A DNA stretch of 64,000 nucleotides from Nonomuraea sp. NEAU-A123 (GTDB lineage: Bacteria > Actinomycetota > Actinomycetes > Streptosporangiales > Streptosporangiaceae): positions 671,738 to 735,737 of the forward strand of contig NZ_JAHFZZ010000005.1 in NCBI RefSeq assembly GCF_018603905.1. The letters run 5' to 3'. Under the pieces are notes generated by a model. The model saw nothing but the letters and a program-made list of their open reading frames with translations. It was not told the DNA's origin and searched no databases. Positions within the stretch are counted from its first letter, which is position 1. Every line of letters begins with the position of its first letter. Shown piece after piece: positions 21,582 through 29,621 of this stretch. The translations under genes and the position numbers were made by a program.

Positions 21582-22248
21582 CCTCGCGGGCCCCGATCAC
21601 CTGGAACAGCGCTCGCCTGTCGGTCATGGCGCCCTTGCCGCTCGGTTCCCTGCCGAACATCGCGACCAAGGCCGTCCTGGTGCCCGTCTTCTCGCTCCAC
21701 TCCACCAGGGCGCGGCACTCGGCGGGATCCTCGCCGAAGAACTCGTCGAACAGCAGCAGGCACCCGTCGGACAGCAGCGGGGTCACCCACGCCAGCGCGT
21801 GGGCCGTGGCGGACTCGAGGTCGGCGTCGAAATGGACCAGGCTGACCTGGTTCACCTCGGCGGCGAGCTCAGGCGTGAGGGAGTCCTCGAAGAACCCTTC
21901 GACGATCCGTACGCCCCTGAGCCGTGGCACCGGCGTCGCGAAGGTGCCCGCCCGCAGGTTCTCGTAGCTTTCCGGAAGCCCTTGGAAGGAGTCGCAGGCG
22001 TAGATCCGCTTCCTGCGTTGCCGGCGATCCCAGAGGCTGCTACGCCACAGCTCATCCCTGATCACCCGGGTGGAGTACCCCTTCCAGACGCCGAACTCGA
22101 CGATGTTGCCGGGCACGGCGCGGGCCAGTTGCACGGACAGCTCGATGACCTGGGCGCGGGAGGGGAAGGTGACCTTGCCCCTGATCCCCGTCCAGTCCCC
22201 GGGCACGCCCCGTAACCACGTCTCATCGAGCAGCCGGCTGTCGGCCAT
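21520..22248 (-). CDS. TylF/MycF-like SAM-dependent methyltransferase
   Basis: A 242-aa class I methyltransferase. IVEFGVWKGYSTRVI is the SAM-binding glycine-poor motif typical of the macrocin O-methyltransferase (TylF) family; YACDSFQGLPES and LVHFDADLESATAHAL provide the acidic metal ligands, and LFDEFFGEDP follows. The start is ATG 22248 with GGAGG upstream. No sugar-biosynthesis cluster is adjacent, so the substrate (often a deoxysugar hydroxyl in this family) remains unknown. Confidence 0.82.
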   Translation of the reverse strand: MADSRLLDETWLRGVPGDWTGIRGKVTFPSRAQVIELSVQLARAVPGNIVEFGVWKGYSTRVIRDELWRSSLWDRRQRRKRIYACDSFQGLPESYENLRAGTFATPVPRLRGVRIVEGFFEDSLTPELAAEVNQVSLVHFDADLESATAHALAWVTPLLSDGCLLLFDEFFGEDPAECRALVEWSEKTGTRTALVAMFGREPSGKGAMTDRRALFQVIGAREVRKAPPLFPIRLRRKLAANW

Positions 22249-22355
22249 GAAGGTTCCTCCGCTCGTCGCGGCTCCGGCCCCACCGGAGACCCTCCTCATG
22301 GAAGCAGTGCCGACGCGCTCGGACCATGCAGAATTACCTACCGCCACGGGAAGCT

Positions 22356-23102
22356 TCAGGTAGTGACGTAGTCCGCGATGACCACGGTCGCGTCGTCCTT
22401 CGGCTCCACGGCGGCCATCTCGTCGAACACCCTGTCCAGGCAGGCGGCGGGAGACGGCCCACCGGCGAACAGCTCCCTCATGCGGGGGACGCCGAGGGCG
22501 CGGATCGCGCCGTTCGTGACGATGACGACGCGGTCACCCGGACGCAGGGACACGGTGCCGACCTGCGGATCGTAGGCCAGGCCGATCTCGCGCGGCACTG
22601 AGCCGTCCGCCAAGGAGCGCGGCGTGGTGAGCGGATGCGGCGGCTCGCTTCTCGCGCAGTGCCAGATCGCGCCGTCGCCGACGTGCGCGAAGCGCAGGCA
22701 CGGGCTGTCCTCCAGATCGAGGATGATCAGATCCAAGGTGCTGACCAGGCCGGACGTGGCGGGATCGCGCAGGGAGGCGGTACGCACGGAGTGATGTACC
22801 GCCTGGGCCCAGTTGTCCATGTCCGCCTCCTGCGTCCCGGCGTAGTGGGGCCGGGCGGCGACCACGGCACCCAGGGCCAAGGCGGCTGAGGGGTTGCCGT
22901 CCGCGCCGCTGGCCGCCGCGATCAGCCGTTCCTGGATGACGTAGGCGTCGGACGGCCGGCGGTGCGAGCCCTCGTACGTACCGCCCACCGCCGACAGCCG
23001 CGGCCGCGCCACGGGCATGCCGGGCGGCCAGGTGCCGCGGTGACCACGAACCGCCATCACGGACAGGCAGGAGAGCAGAATCGTGATCACGATGAAGGTC
23101 AT
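22356..23102 (-). CDS. Membrane-anchored PP2C-like protein phosphatase
   Basis: A 248-aa protein with an N-terminal transmembrane helix (TFIVITILLSCLSVMAV), then a PP2C-like domain. Recognisable strands are LRFAHVGDGAIWHC (the GDG metal site), VSLRPGDRVVIVTNGAIRAL (usually TDG, here TNG) and KDDATVVIADYV. The first metal motif is weak, so activity should not be assumed. ATG 23102 has GAGAGGGGA upstream. It is divergent from the two-component operon at 23367, with a strong palindrome in between, and might counteract phosphorylation in that or another pathway. Confidence 0.7.
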   Translation of the reverse strand: MTFIVITILLSCLSVMAVRGHRGTWPPGMPVARPRLSAVGGTYEGSHRRPSDAYVIQERLIAAASGADGNPSAALALGAVVAARPHYAGTQEADMDNWAQAVHHSVRTASLRDPATSGLVSTLDLIILDLEDSPCLRFAHVGDGAIWHCARSEPPHPLTTPRSLADGSVPREIGLAYDPQVGTVSLRPGDRVVIVTNGAIRALGVPRMRELFAGGPSPAACLDRVFDEMAAVEPKDDATVVIADYVTT

Positions 23103-23161
23103 GAGGTCCCCTCTCGTCGCGGTCATCGCGACACGCGCCCAGTAGACGCCCGCGCGCGACG

Positions 23162-23190
23162 ATGACGGCTGACGGCCGATCAGCCGTCAT
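23162..23190. promoter_or_regulatory. Palindrome between PP2C-like and histidine-kinase genes
   Basis: ATGACGGCTGA and TCAGCCGTCAT form a perfect 11-bp inverted repeat around CGGCCGA. It lies in the 264-base divergent gap, 60 bases upstream of the PP2C-like start. It could be an operator for the response regulator at 25606 or a hairpin in a leader transcript. Confidence 0.4.
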
Positions 23191-23366
23191 GCGGCCCGGC
23201 CGCCGGTGGTCCAGGGTGCGAAGACGCGGTGCCTACCGCAGGAGAGCCGGCCCGAGGAAAACAGCCATGCGGACCCACGACCCCATCCGCCGCCACACCC
23301 CGCTCGCCCCTACCGGGTGCGTTATCGTGAGACCCGTTTTGTGCTCTCATCGCGAGCGGACGGCGC

Positions 23367-24521
23367 ATGGCTCACCCCGGTTCCACGAGATACGACTCGG
23401 CGGCCAGGCAATTGGACAAGGCCATCGCGCGTACGGCCGCGGGAGCGCGTGTCGCCGTGGGCCTGGTGGCGGTCATCGCCGCGACGATCGGCGCCGTCCC
23501 GCCGGTCTCCGCCCGGTGGCTGGCGCCCCTGCTGGTGGTGGAACTCGGGTGGACCCTGCTGTTCGCCCGCCTGGTGTGGCGCAGGGAGTTGCTGCCCACC
23601 TGGCTGGCGGCCGGTGATGTGGCCATCACCGTCGCGTTATGCCTCGCGCAGCGCGACCTCGTGGCCAGGGAGGCGCTGGAGGCCGGCGCGAGCTGGATCG
23701 CGGGGCTGGTCACGATGACCATCGTCGTCGCCGGGGTCGCCTGGCCGCCCAAGGTGGTCATCCCCACCGGCGTGGTCATCTCGGGGGCGTATCTGGCCGG
23801 GGCGCGGCTCGCGACCCCTTCCTCGAATGTGATCATCACGACGGGGACCCATCTCGTCCAGATTCTCTCGATCGTGGTGCTGATGATGCTGCTGCGGCGC
23901 TCCTCGGCCTCGGCGGACGCCTTCTTGAGAGAGAGCGCGCGCGCCGAGATCGCGCTCATGGTGGAGCGGCTGCGGCGCGAGGACGAGCTGCGGCAGGTCG
24001 GCAGCATCCACGAGACGTCACTGCACACGCTGACGATGGTCGGGCTGGGCACCTACGACGGGCCCTCGCCGACCCTGCGCGACCAGGCGGCGACCGACCT
24101 GTCGGCGCTGGAGAAACTCCGTGACACGCCGCGCGCCGGCTCCGCCTCCATCGCCCTGGACACCCTGCTGGAGGAGGTGGCCGGGCGGATGACGGGCCTG
24201 GACGTCCGCCGGAGCCTGCAGCCGGAGACCGTGCCCGGGGACGTCGCGGAGAGTTTCGCCCGCGCCGTCACCGAAGCCCTGGCGAACGTCGCGCTGCATG
24301 CCGGCGTACGCGAAGCGGAGCTGCTCTCGAGCAGGCACGACGGCGAGATCCGGGTGGAGGTCGCCGACGAGGGCCGCGGGTTCGACCAGGACCGGCTGCC
24401 GCCCGACCGGTTCGGCGTGCGCGGATCGATCCTCGACACGATGCGGTCCCTGCCGAACGGCGGCGCCGAGATCTCCTCCGGCGGCCAGGGCACCCGGGTG
24501 AGACTGTGGTGGCGGCCGTGA
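23367..24521 (+). CDS. Membrane sensor histidine kinase, HisKA_3-like
   Basis: A 384-aa sensor. Residues ~28-185 contain about five hydrophobic helices. A dimerisation region follows, with H215 in SIHETSLHTLTMVGL, aligning with the LHDTVLQTL phospho-acceptor box of NarL-partner kinases. The ATPase domain has the N box EALANVALHA, G1 DEGRGFD and a final GGAEISSGGQGTRVRLWW. It is the first gene of a three-gene operon: the next gene overlaps by 4 nt and a response regulator follows. The sensing domain is membrane-embedded, so a membrane-state or hydrophobic signal is plausible. Confidence 0.85.
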   Translation: MAHPGSTRYDSAARQLDKAIARTAAGARVAVGLVAVIAATIGAVPPVSARWLAPLLVVELGWTLLFARLVWRRELLPTWLAAGDVAITVALCLAQRDLVAREALEAGASWIAGLVTMTIVVAGVAWPPKVVIPTGVVISGAYLAGARLATPSSNVIITTGTHLVQILSIVVLMMLLRRSSASADAFLRESARAEIALMVERLRREDELRQVGSIHETSLHTLTMVGLGTYDGPSPTLRDQAATDLSALEKLRDTPRAGSASIALDTLLEEVAGRMTGLDVRRSLQPETVPGDVAESFARAVTEALANVALHAGVREAELLSSRHDGEIRVEVADEGRGFDQDRLPPDRFGVRGSILDTMRSLPNGGAEISSGGQGTRVRLWWRP

Positions 24522-25636
24522 CCGAGGAGATCGAGCAGGTCGCGCAGCGCTATGCCCGCTACACCGCGATCGGCGCGGTGATGATCGCCCTGCTCTGGCA
24601 CACCGGCTACGACCTGACGGTCACGATCACCGGCTGGAACGACTTCCGCTGGCCGGCAGTGGCGGCGGCGTCCTGGATCCTCTACACCGTGATCGCGGTG
24701 GTGGCCGCACGGGCGCTGCTGCGTACCTCCAGCGGGCCGCCCAGGGGCCGCGAGCTCGCCCTCCCCGTGCTGGCCCTGGACATCGCGGTGATCGTGGCCT
24801 GCTACCCGAAGGACCTGATCGCCCCCATCGACTGGGGCTGGGGCTCGGTCGGCTGGCTCGGCGTCATGCTCCTGTGGAACCGGCCGCACGGCAGGGGCGA
24901 ACTGCTCGCCTTCCTCACGGCCAACGCCGGCATCATGCTGGCGGCCATGGCCGTGACCGGGACGCTCGACCGCGTCTCCATCGCCAAGTACCTGATGGTC
25001 GAGGTCGGCAGCATCACCCTGCAGCTCGGTTACCTGGCGGGCTGTCACACCCTCCGCGTCCGCGCCGAGGACGCCGTGCTGCTGGCCCGCCGGCTCGCCG
25101 CCGACGACGCCTGGCGGGAGTCCGCCCGGCGCATCCACGCCGACCGGCTGCGCAGGTACGACGCCATCCGCGACGTGGCGGAGTCGCTGCTGAAACAGCT
25201 CGCCGACGGCGCCGATCCCGGTGATCCCCGCGTCCGCGCGGACTGCACGGCCGGGGCCATGCGCTTGCGCCGCCTCATCACCGAACGGGAGGATGTGCCC
25301 GACGAACTGGTGTCGGCGCTACGCGAACGCATCGACGCGGCCGAACGGCGCAAGGTCCTGGTGACGGCGCCGCCGTTCGGCGAGAACCTGCCCGACCTGC
25401 CCGAGGGCGTACGAGAGGACCTGCTCAGAGCGCCGATCCTGGCACTGGACGGCGCCAGATCGCGGGCCAGGGTCACCGTGTCCGCGATGTCCACCATGAT
25501 GAGCGTGGCCGTCGTGGCCGACAACGACGACCTGCCCATCAGCCCGACCCCGATCCGCGAGCCCAGCGGGGTCGTCGTCACCTATCAGCGGCAGGGAGGG
25601 GAGGTATGGGTCAACAGCATCTGGCAGGGCCCGTGA
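24518..25636 (+). CDS. Polytopic membrane protein of a two-component operon, possible co-sensor
   Basis: A 372-aa protein, taking GTG 24518 (GTGA overlap with the kinase) as start. The N-terminal half has about six hydrophobic helices (GAVMIALLWHTGYDL, LDIAVIVACYP, ANAGIMLAAMAVTG). The C-terminal half has a long helical region (RRIHADRLRRYDAIRDVAESLL) that resembles a kinase dimerisation helix, with a His in RRIHADRL. A recognisable HATPase catalytic domain is missing: no N, G1 or G2 boxes are visible. It is placed between a kinase and its regulator. It may be a degenerate kinase acting as co-sensor; that is inference. Confidence 0.65.
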   Translation: MTEEIEQVAQRYARYTAIGAVMIALLWHTGYDLTVTITGWNDFRWPAVAAASWILYTVIAVVAARALLRTSSGPPRGRELALPVLALDIAVIVACYPKDLIAPIDWGWGSVGWLGVMLLWNRPHGRGELLAFLTANAGIMLAAMAVTGTLDRVSIAKYLMVEVGSITLQLGYLAGCHTLRVRAEDAVLLARRLAADDAWRESARRIHADRLRRYDAIRDVAESLLKQLADGADPGDPRVRADCTAGAMRLRRLITEREDVPDELVSALRERIDAAERRKVLVTAPPFGENLPDLPEGVREDLLRAPILALDGARSRARVTVSAMSTMMSVAVVADNDDLPISPTPIREPSGVVVTYQRQGGEVWVNSIWQGP

Positions 25637-26307
25637 CGGTCGCCTTGGTGGAGGACCACCAGGTCGTGGTGGACGGCGTCAGATCGTGGTTCGGGCCGCC
25701 GAGCCCGGTGGAGCTGGTCGCCCAGGGGTCCACGATCGAGTCCGTCCGCGGCACCGCCGCCGACGTGCTGATGCTCGATCTCAACCTCAACGGCACCCTG
25801 GTCATCGACCGCGTCGCCGAGTTGTGCGGAGGCGGGCAGCGGGTCATCGTCTTCTCCGAGCACGAGGAGCCGGAGACGGTACGCGCCGTGCTGGACGCGG
25901 GGGCTTCGGCGTTCATCGGCAAGGGCCGGGCCACCCGGGAGTCCTGCCTCGAGACCATCCTGGAGGTGGCCGCCGACAAGCCGAGCATGACGCCGCCGAT
26001 GGCGCAGGCGATCGCGACGGACGAGGGCCCGCACCGGCCGCAACTGTCGGACAAGGAGCGGGCCGCGCTGCTGTTCTGGTTCCAGTCGATGTCGAAGGCG
26101 TCCGTGGCGGCCCGGATGGGGATCAAGGAGCGGACCGTACGCCAGTACATCGACCGGGCCCGGGTCAAGTACGCGGCGGCGGGACGGCCCGCGCCCACCA
26201 AGGAGAAGCTGCTCATCTGCGCCATCCAGGACGGCCTCATCCGCCCCGACGAGGTGACCGTCTATACCTCCCTGGCCGCGCGGGCGGACAACACCGCTTC
26301 GCCGTGA
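25606..26307 (+). CDS. NarL-type response regulator
   Basis: A 233-aa regulator: receiver domain with ALVEDHQVVVDGV (acidic pocket), the phospho-acceptor region DVLMLDLNLN, and a GKG in place of the usual conserved K-x loop. A LuxR-like HTH is visible as LSDKERAALLFWFQSMSKASVAARMGIKERTVRQYIDRARVKY. I chose ATG 25606 for its GGGAGGGGAGG ribosome-binding site, although it overlaps the previous gene by 31 bases. GTG 25633 (GTGA overlap) would begin exactly at the receiver domain and is a fair alternative. Partner of the kinase at 23367. Confidence 0.85.
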   Translation: MGQQHLAGPVTVALVEDHQVVVDGVRSWFGPPSPVELVAQGSTIESVRGTAADVLMLDLNLNGTLVIDRVAELCGGGQRVIVFSEHEEPETVRAVLDAGASAFIGKGRATRESCLETILEVAADKPSMTPPMAQAIATDEGPHRPQLSDKERAALLFWFQSMSKASVAARMGIKERTVRQYIDRARVKYAAAGRPAPTKEKLLICAIQDGLIRPDEVTVYTSLAARADNTASP

Positions 26308-26367
26308 AAGCGATTCCCGGCATCGGCAGATACCAGGTGATCCACTGTCGATGATCCGGAGCGGTAA

Positions 26368-29300
26368 TTGCGTAAGAGTACGAGCGTGGCCGGAGCTTTA
26401 TTGCTGACCGCCACGATGCTCACGGCGGGCGCCACCCCGCCCGCCGCCGCCGAGCCACAGGACCGTGAGCCCGCGTTGACCGGCACCGTCACGCTGGTCA
26501 CCGGTGACCGGGTGACCGTCACCGACGGGCTGAGCGCGCGGGTCGAGCCGGGCGAGGGCCGGAAGGACGTCACCTTCTCCACCCACCTGAGCGGCGGGCG
26601 CCTGCGCGTCGTGCCCAGCGACGCCGTCCCCCTGCTCGGGGACGGGCGGCTCGACCCGCGGCTGTTCGAGGTCACCACGCTCCTGGAGTACGGCTACGAC
26701 GACCGGCGGCCCGCCCTGCCGCTCATCGTCACGGGAACACCCGCACCACGCGGCCTGACCGGCGCTTCCGGCATCAGGACGCTCGGCGCGGTGGGCGGCT
26801 TCGCCGTACAGGAGAGGCGGTCGGACGCGGGCCGCTTCTGGAAGGACATCACCGGCGGGCGGGCGAAGATCTGGCTCGACGGCAAGAGGCGGGTGTCGCT
26901 CGACGCGAGTGTGAAGCAGATCGGCGCGCCCGCAGCGTGGGCGCGGGGCTACACCGGGGCCGGGGCCAAGGTGGCGGTGCTGGACACCGGCATCGACGCC
27001 ACCCACCCCGACCTCGCGGGCAAGGTGTCGGCGCGCGAGGACTTCACCGAGACGCCCGACGAGCGCGACGTGGTCGGGCACGGCACGCACGTGGCGTCCA
27101 CGATCGCCGGGAGCGGCGCGGCCTCCGGAGGGCGGTACCGCGGTGTGGCCCCGGACGCCACGCTGCTGGACGGCAAGGTGTGCGAGTCGCTGTACTGCTC
27201 GGACTCCGCCATCCTGGCGGGCATGCAGTGGGCCGCCGAACAGGGCGCCCAGGTGGTCAACATGAGCCTCGGCAGGCCCGACACCCCGGAGAGCGACCCG
27301 CTGGAGCAGGCCGTCGAGACGCTGACCGAGAAGTACGGCACGCTGTTCGTGGTGGCGGCGGGAAACAACGGCCAGGATCGCGGGATCGACTCCCCGGCCG
27401 CCACGGACGCGGCGCTGGCCGTGGGCGCCGTCAGCAAGTCGGACGAGCCGGCCCCGTTCTCCGCCAAGGGGCCGCGGGTCGGCGACGGCGGGCTCAAGCC
27501 GGACATCACCGCCCCGGGCGTCGACATCACCGCGGCCCGCGGCAAGGACAGTCCCGGAACAGGCTCGTACGTCAGCAAATCGGGCACCTCGATGGCCACC
27601 CCGCATGTGGCGGGCACCGCGGCCCTGCTGGTGGGCCGGCACCCCGACTGGAAGGCCGCCACCCTGAAGGCCGCGCTGATGGGCTCGGCCAAGCCGGACC
27701 CGAAGATCGGGATCTTCACTCAGGGCGCGGGCCGGGTCGACGCGGACCGGGTGACGACGCAGGAGCTGACCACCGAACCGCCGGGGCTCGGGTTCGGCAC
27801 CCGACAGTGGCCGCACGACGACGACCAGCCGATCACCAAGAAGCTGGTCTACCGCAACCACCTCGCCACCCCGGTCACGCTGGCCCTGGAGGCGCGGGCC
27901 GGCAAGGCGTTCACCGTGACGCCGAGCACCCTGATCGTCCCCGCCGGCGGGCAGGCCGAGGCGAGTGTCACCGCCGACACCGGCGCCGACGTCGCCGACG
28001 GCTTCCTGGGCGGGTACATCGTGGCGACCGGCTCCGACGGTGTGTCGGTGAGCACGCCGGTGGCGGTGGAGAAGGAGATCGAGAGCTATGACCTGACGGT
28101 GCAGCACACCGACAGGCAGGGCGAGCCCACCGGGCTCTACGAGATGTCGATCTGGAGGCTGGATGCCGACCAGTCGCCGATCGTGGTGTTCGGCGGGGAG
28201 AGCACGATCACCCTGCGCCTGCCGAAGGGCAGGTGGCTCCTGGACACCGCGATTCTCAGCGAGGACGGTGTCACCCAGCTCGTCCACCCCGGGCTGAACC
28301 TGGACAAGTCCCAGACCGTGGCGGCCGACGCCCGCCTCGGCAGGCCGCTGTCGGTGAAACCGCCCCGCGCGGACGCCGTGTCGCTGCTGAGCGAGGTGAT
28401 CTTCCAGGTCAAGAGGCCCGACGGCGGTGTGGAAAGCTCGGGCTCGATCAGCAGGGACTGGGACCACAGGTTCACCGCCCAGCTCGGACCCGACCGCGAC
28501 TACGAGGGCTTCCTGACCAAGGTCGCGGGGCAGTGGGCCGCCTCGAAGAGCGGCAGTCCCTATGCCTACCGGCTGGCCTGGTTCGTGCGCGGGCGGATGG
28601 TGACCGGATTCCACCGGGAGGTGGCGCAAAAGGACCTCGCGGCCATCCACACCGACTACGCCCGCCACCTGCCGGACGCGCAGGCGGAGTCGGCGAGCCG
28701 GGCCTGGCCCCGCGACGCCGCGATCTTCTCCTACCTGGCGCCGACGCCGTTCGGCACGCCGTTCACGCAGACCGAGTACGTCAACACCGACGACGGCATC
28801 CGCTGGCAGCGCTTCCTGTGGGAGTACGGCGCCGACGGCCGCGTCAACAGGTTCGAGTCCGGTTTCGCCCGCTACGCGCCCGGTCGGGAGACCACCGAGC
28901 GGTGGAACCGCGGCGTGTTCGGACCCTCCGTGCCGCTGGGCGATCAGCTCGGCGGCGTCAGCGCCGGCCGGGCCGGTGACGTCATCTCGACCGACCTGTG
29001 GATGTACGGCGACGGCCGGGGCTCGCTCGGCTACTCCTCGCGCGCGACCGAGCACACCGCCCTCTATCGCGACGGCGAGCTGGTCGGCGAGGTGCCGTCC
29101 TTGACCGCCGACTTCCCCGTGCCCGCCGGGGCGGCGACCTACCGGCTGGTGGCCGAGGCCGAACGCGGCGCACCCGCCGTCCTGTCCACCCGCTCGTCGA
29201 TCGCGTGGACGTTCCGGTCGGGGAACACCGGGGACGCGCCCGTCCGGCTGCCGGTGTCCGTGGTGCGCTTCACGCCCGCGCTCGACGCCCAGAACGCCGC

Positions 29301-29565
29301 ACCCGCCGGACGGCCGTTCGCCGTGCCGGTCACCGTCCAACCCCTTCCCGGCAGTACGGCGGGCCACTCGCGCCGGCTCTCGGTGGATGTCTCGTACGAC
29401 GACGGCACCACCTGGGCCAAGGCCGAGGTGCGGGACTCCAAGGTCATCCTGCGCCATCCGGCCGGCGACGGCTTCGTGTCGTTGCGGGCGAAATCCAGTG
29501 ACGCCTCCGGCGACACCGTCGAGCAGACGGTGATCCGCGCCTACCGGATCGCCGCCACGGCCTGA
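26368..29565 (+). CDS. Large secreted S8 (subtilisin-like) serine peptidase
   Basis: A 1065-aa secreted protease. The TTG start is followed by a signal peptide (residues ~1-29, ending near PPAAAEP). A propeptide-like region runs to ~190. The S8 catalytic domain has D206 in VAVLDTGID, H238 in GHGTHVAS and S408 in GTSMATPHVAGTAAL, with the oxyanion Asn in VVAAGNNG. After ~470, beta-rich domains (Fn3/Ig-like, with a D/N-rich NTDDG segment) extend to the end, as in actinomycete extracellular subtilisins. It would digest extracellular protein. It stands alone between the two-component operon and the kinase gene; no processing partner is visible. Confidence 0.93.
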   Translation: MRKSTSVAGALLLTATMLTAGATPPAAAEPQDREPALTGTVTLVTGDRVTVTDGLSARVEPGEGRKDVTFSTHLSGGRLRVVPSDAVPLLGDGRLDPRLFEVTTLLEYGYDDRRPALPLIVTGTPAPRGLTGASGIRTLGAVGGFAVQERRSDAGRFWKDITGGRAKIWLDGKRRVSLDASVKQIGAPAAWARGYTGAGAKVAVLDTGIDATHPDLAGKVSAREDFTETPDERDVVGHGTHVASTIAGSGAASGGRYRGVAPDATLLDGKVCESLYCSDSAILAGMQWAAEQGAQVVNMSLGRPDTPESDPLEQAVETLTEKYGTLFVVAAGNNGQDRGIDSPAATDAALAVGAVSKSDEPAPFSAKGPRVGDGGLKPDITAPGVDITAARGKDSPGTGSYVSKSGTSMATPHVAGTAALLVGRHPDWKAATLKAALMGSAKPDPKIGIFTQGAGRVDADRVTTQELTTEPPGLGFGTRQWPHDDDQPITKKLVYRNHLATPVTLALEARAGKAFTVTPSTLIVPAGGQAEASVTADTGADVADGFLGGYIVATGSDGVSVSTPVAVEKEIESYDLTVQHTDRQGEPTGLYEMSIWRLDADQSPIVVFGGESTITLRLPKGRWLLDTAILSEDGVTQLVHPGLNLDKSQTVAADARLGRPLSVKPPRADAVSLLSEVIFQVKRPDGGVESSGSISRDWDHRFTAQLGPDRDYEGFLTKVAGQWAASKSGSPYAYRLAWFVRGRMVTGFHREVAQKDLAAIHTDYARHLPDAQAESASRAWPRDAAIFSYLAPTPFGTPFTQTEYVNTDDGIRWQRFLWEYGADGRVNRFESGFARYAPGRETTERWNRGVFGPSVPLGDQLGGVSAGRAGDVISTDLWMYGDGRGSLGYSSRATEHTALYRDGELVGEVPSLTADFPVPAGAATYRLVAEAERGAPAVLSTRSSIAWTFRSGNTGDAPVRLPVSVVRFTPALDAQNAAPAGRPFAVPVTVQPLPGSTAGHSRRLSVDVSYDDGTTWAKAEVRDSKVILRHPAGDGFVSLRAKSSDASGDTVEQTVIRAYRIAATA

Positions 29566-29621
29566 CAGACCCGTAGCGGGACCCCTTCTCGATCGGGGGA
29601 TCCCGTTGCACCATCGTGAAC

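Noticed and set aside
26398..29457. A 1019-aa open frame on the minus strand
   Set aside because: It is fully antisense to the subtilisin gene, whose catalytic triad and signal peptide are clear; the antisense product is low-complexity Gly/Arg/Val/His-rich, as expected from high-GC codon bias.
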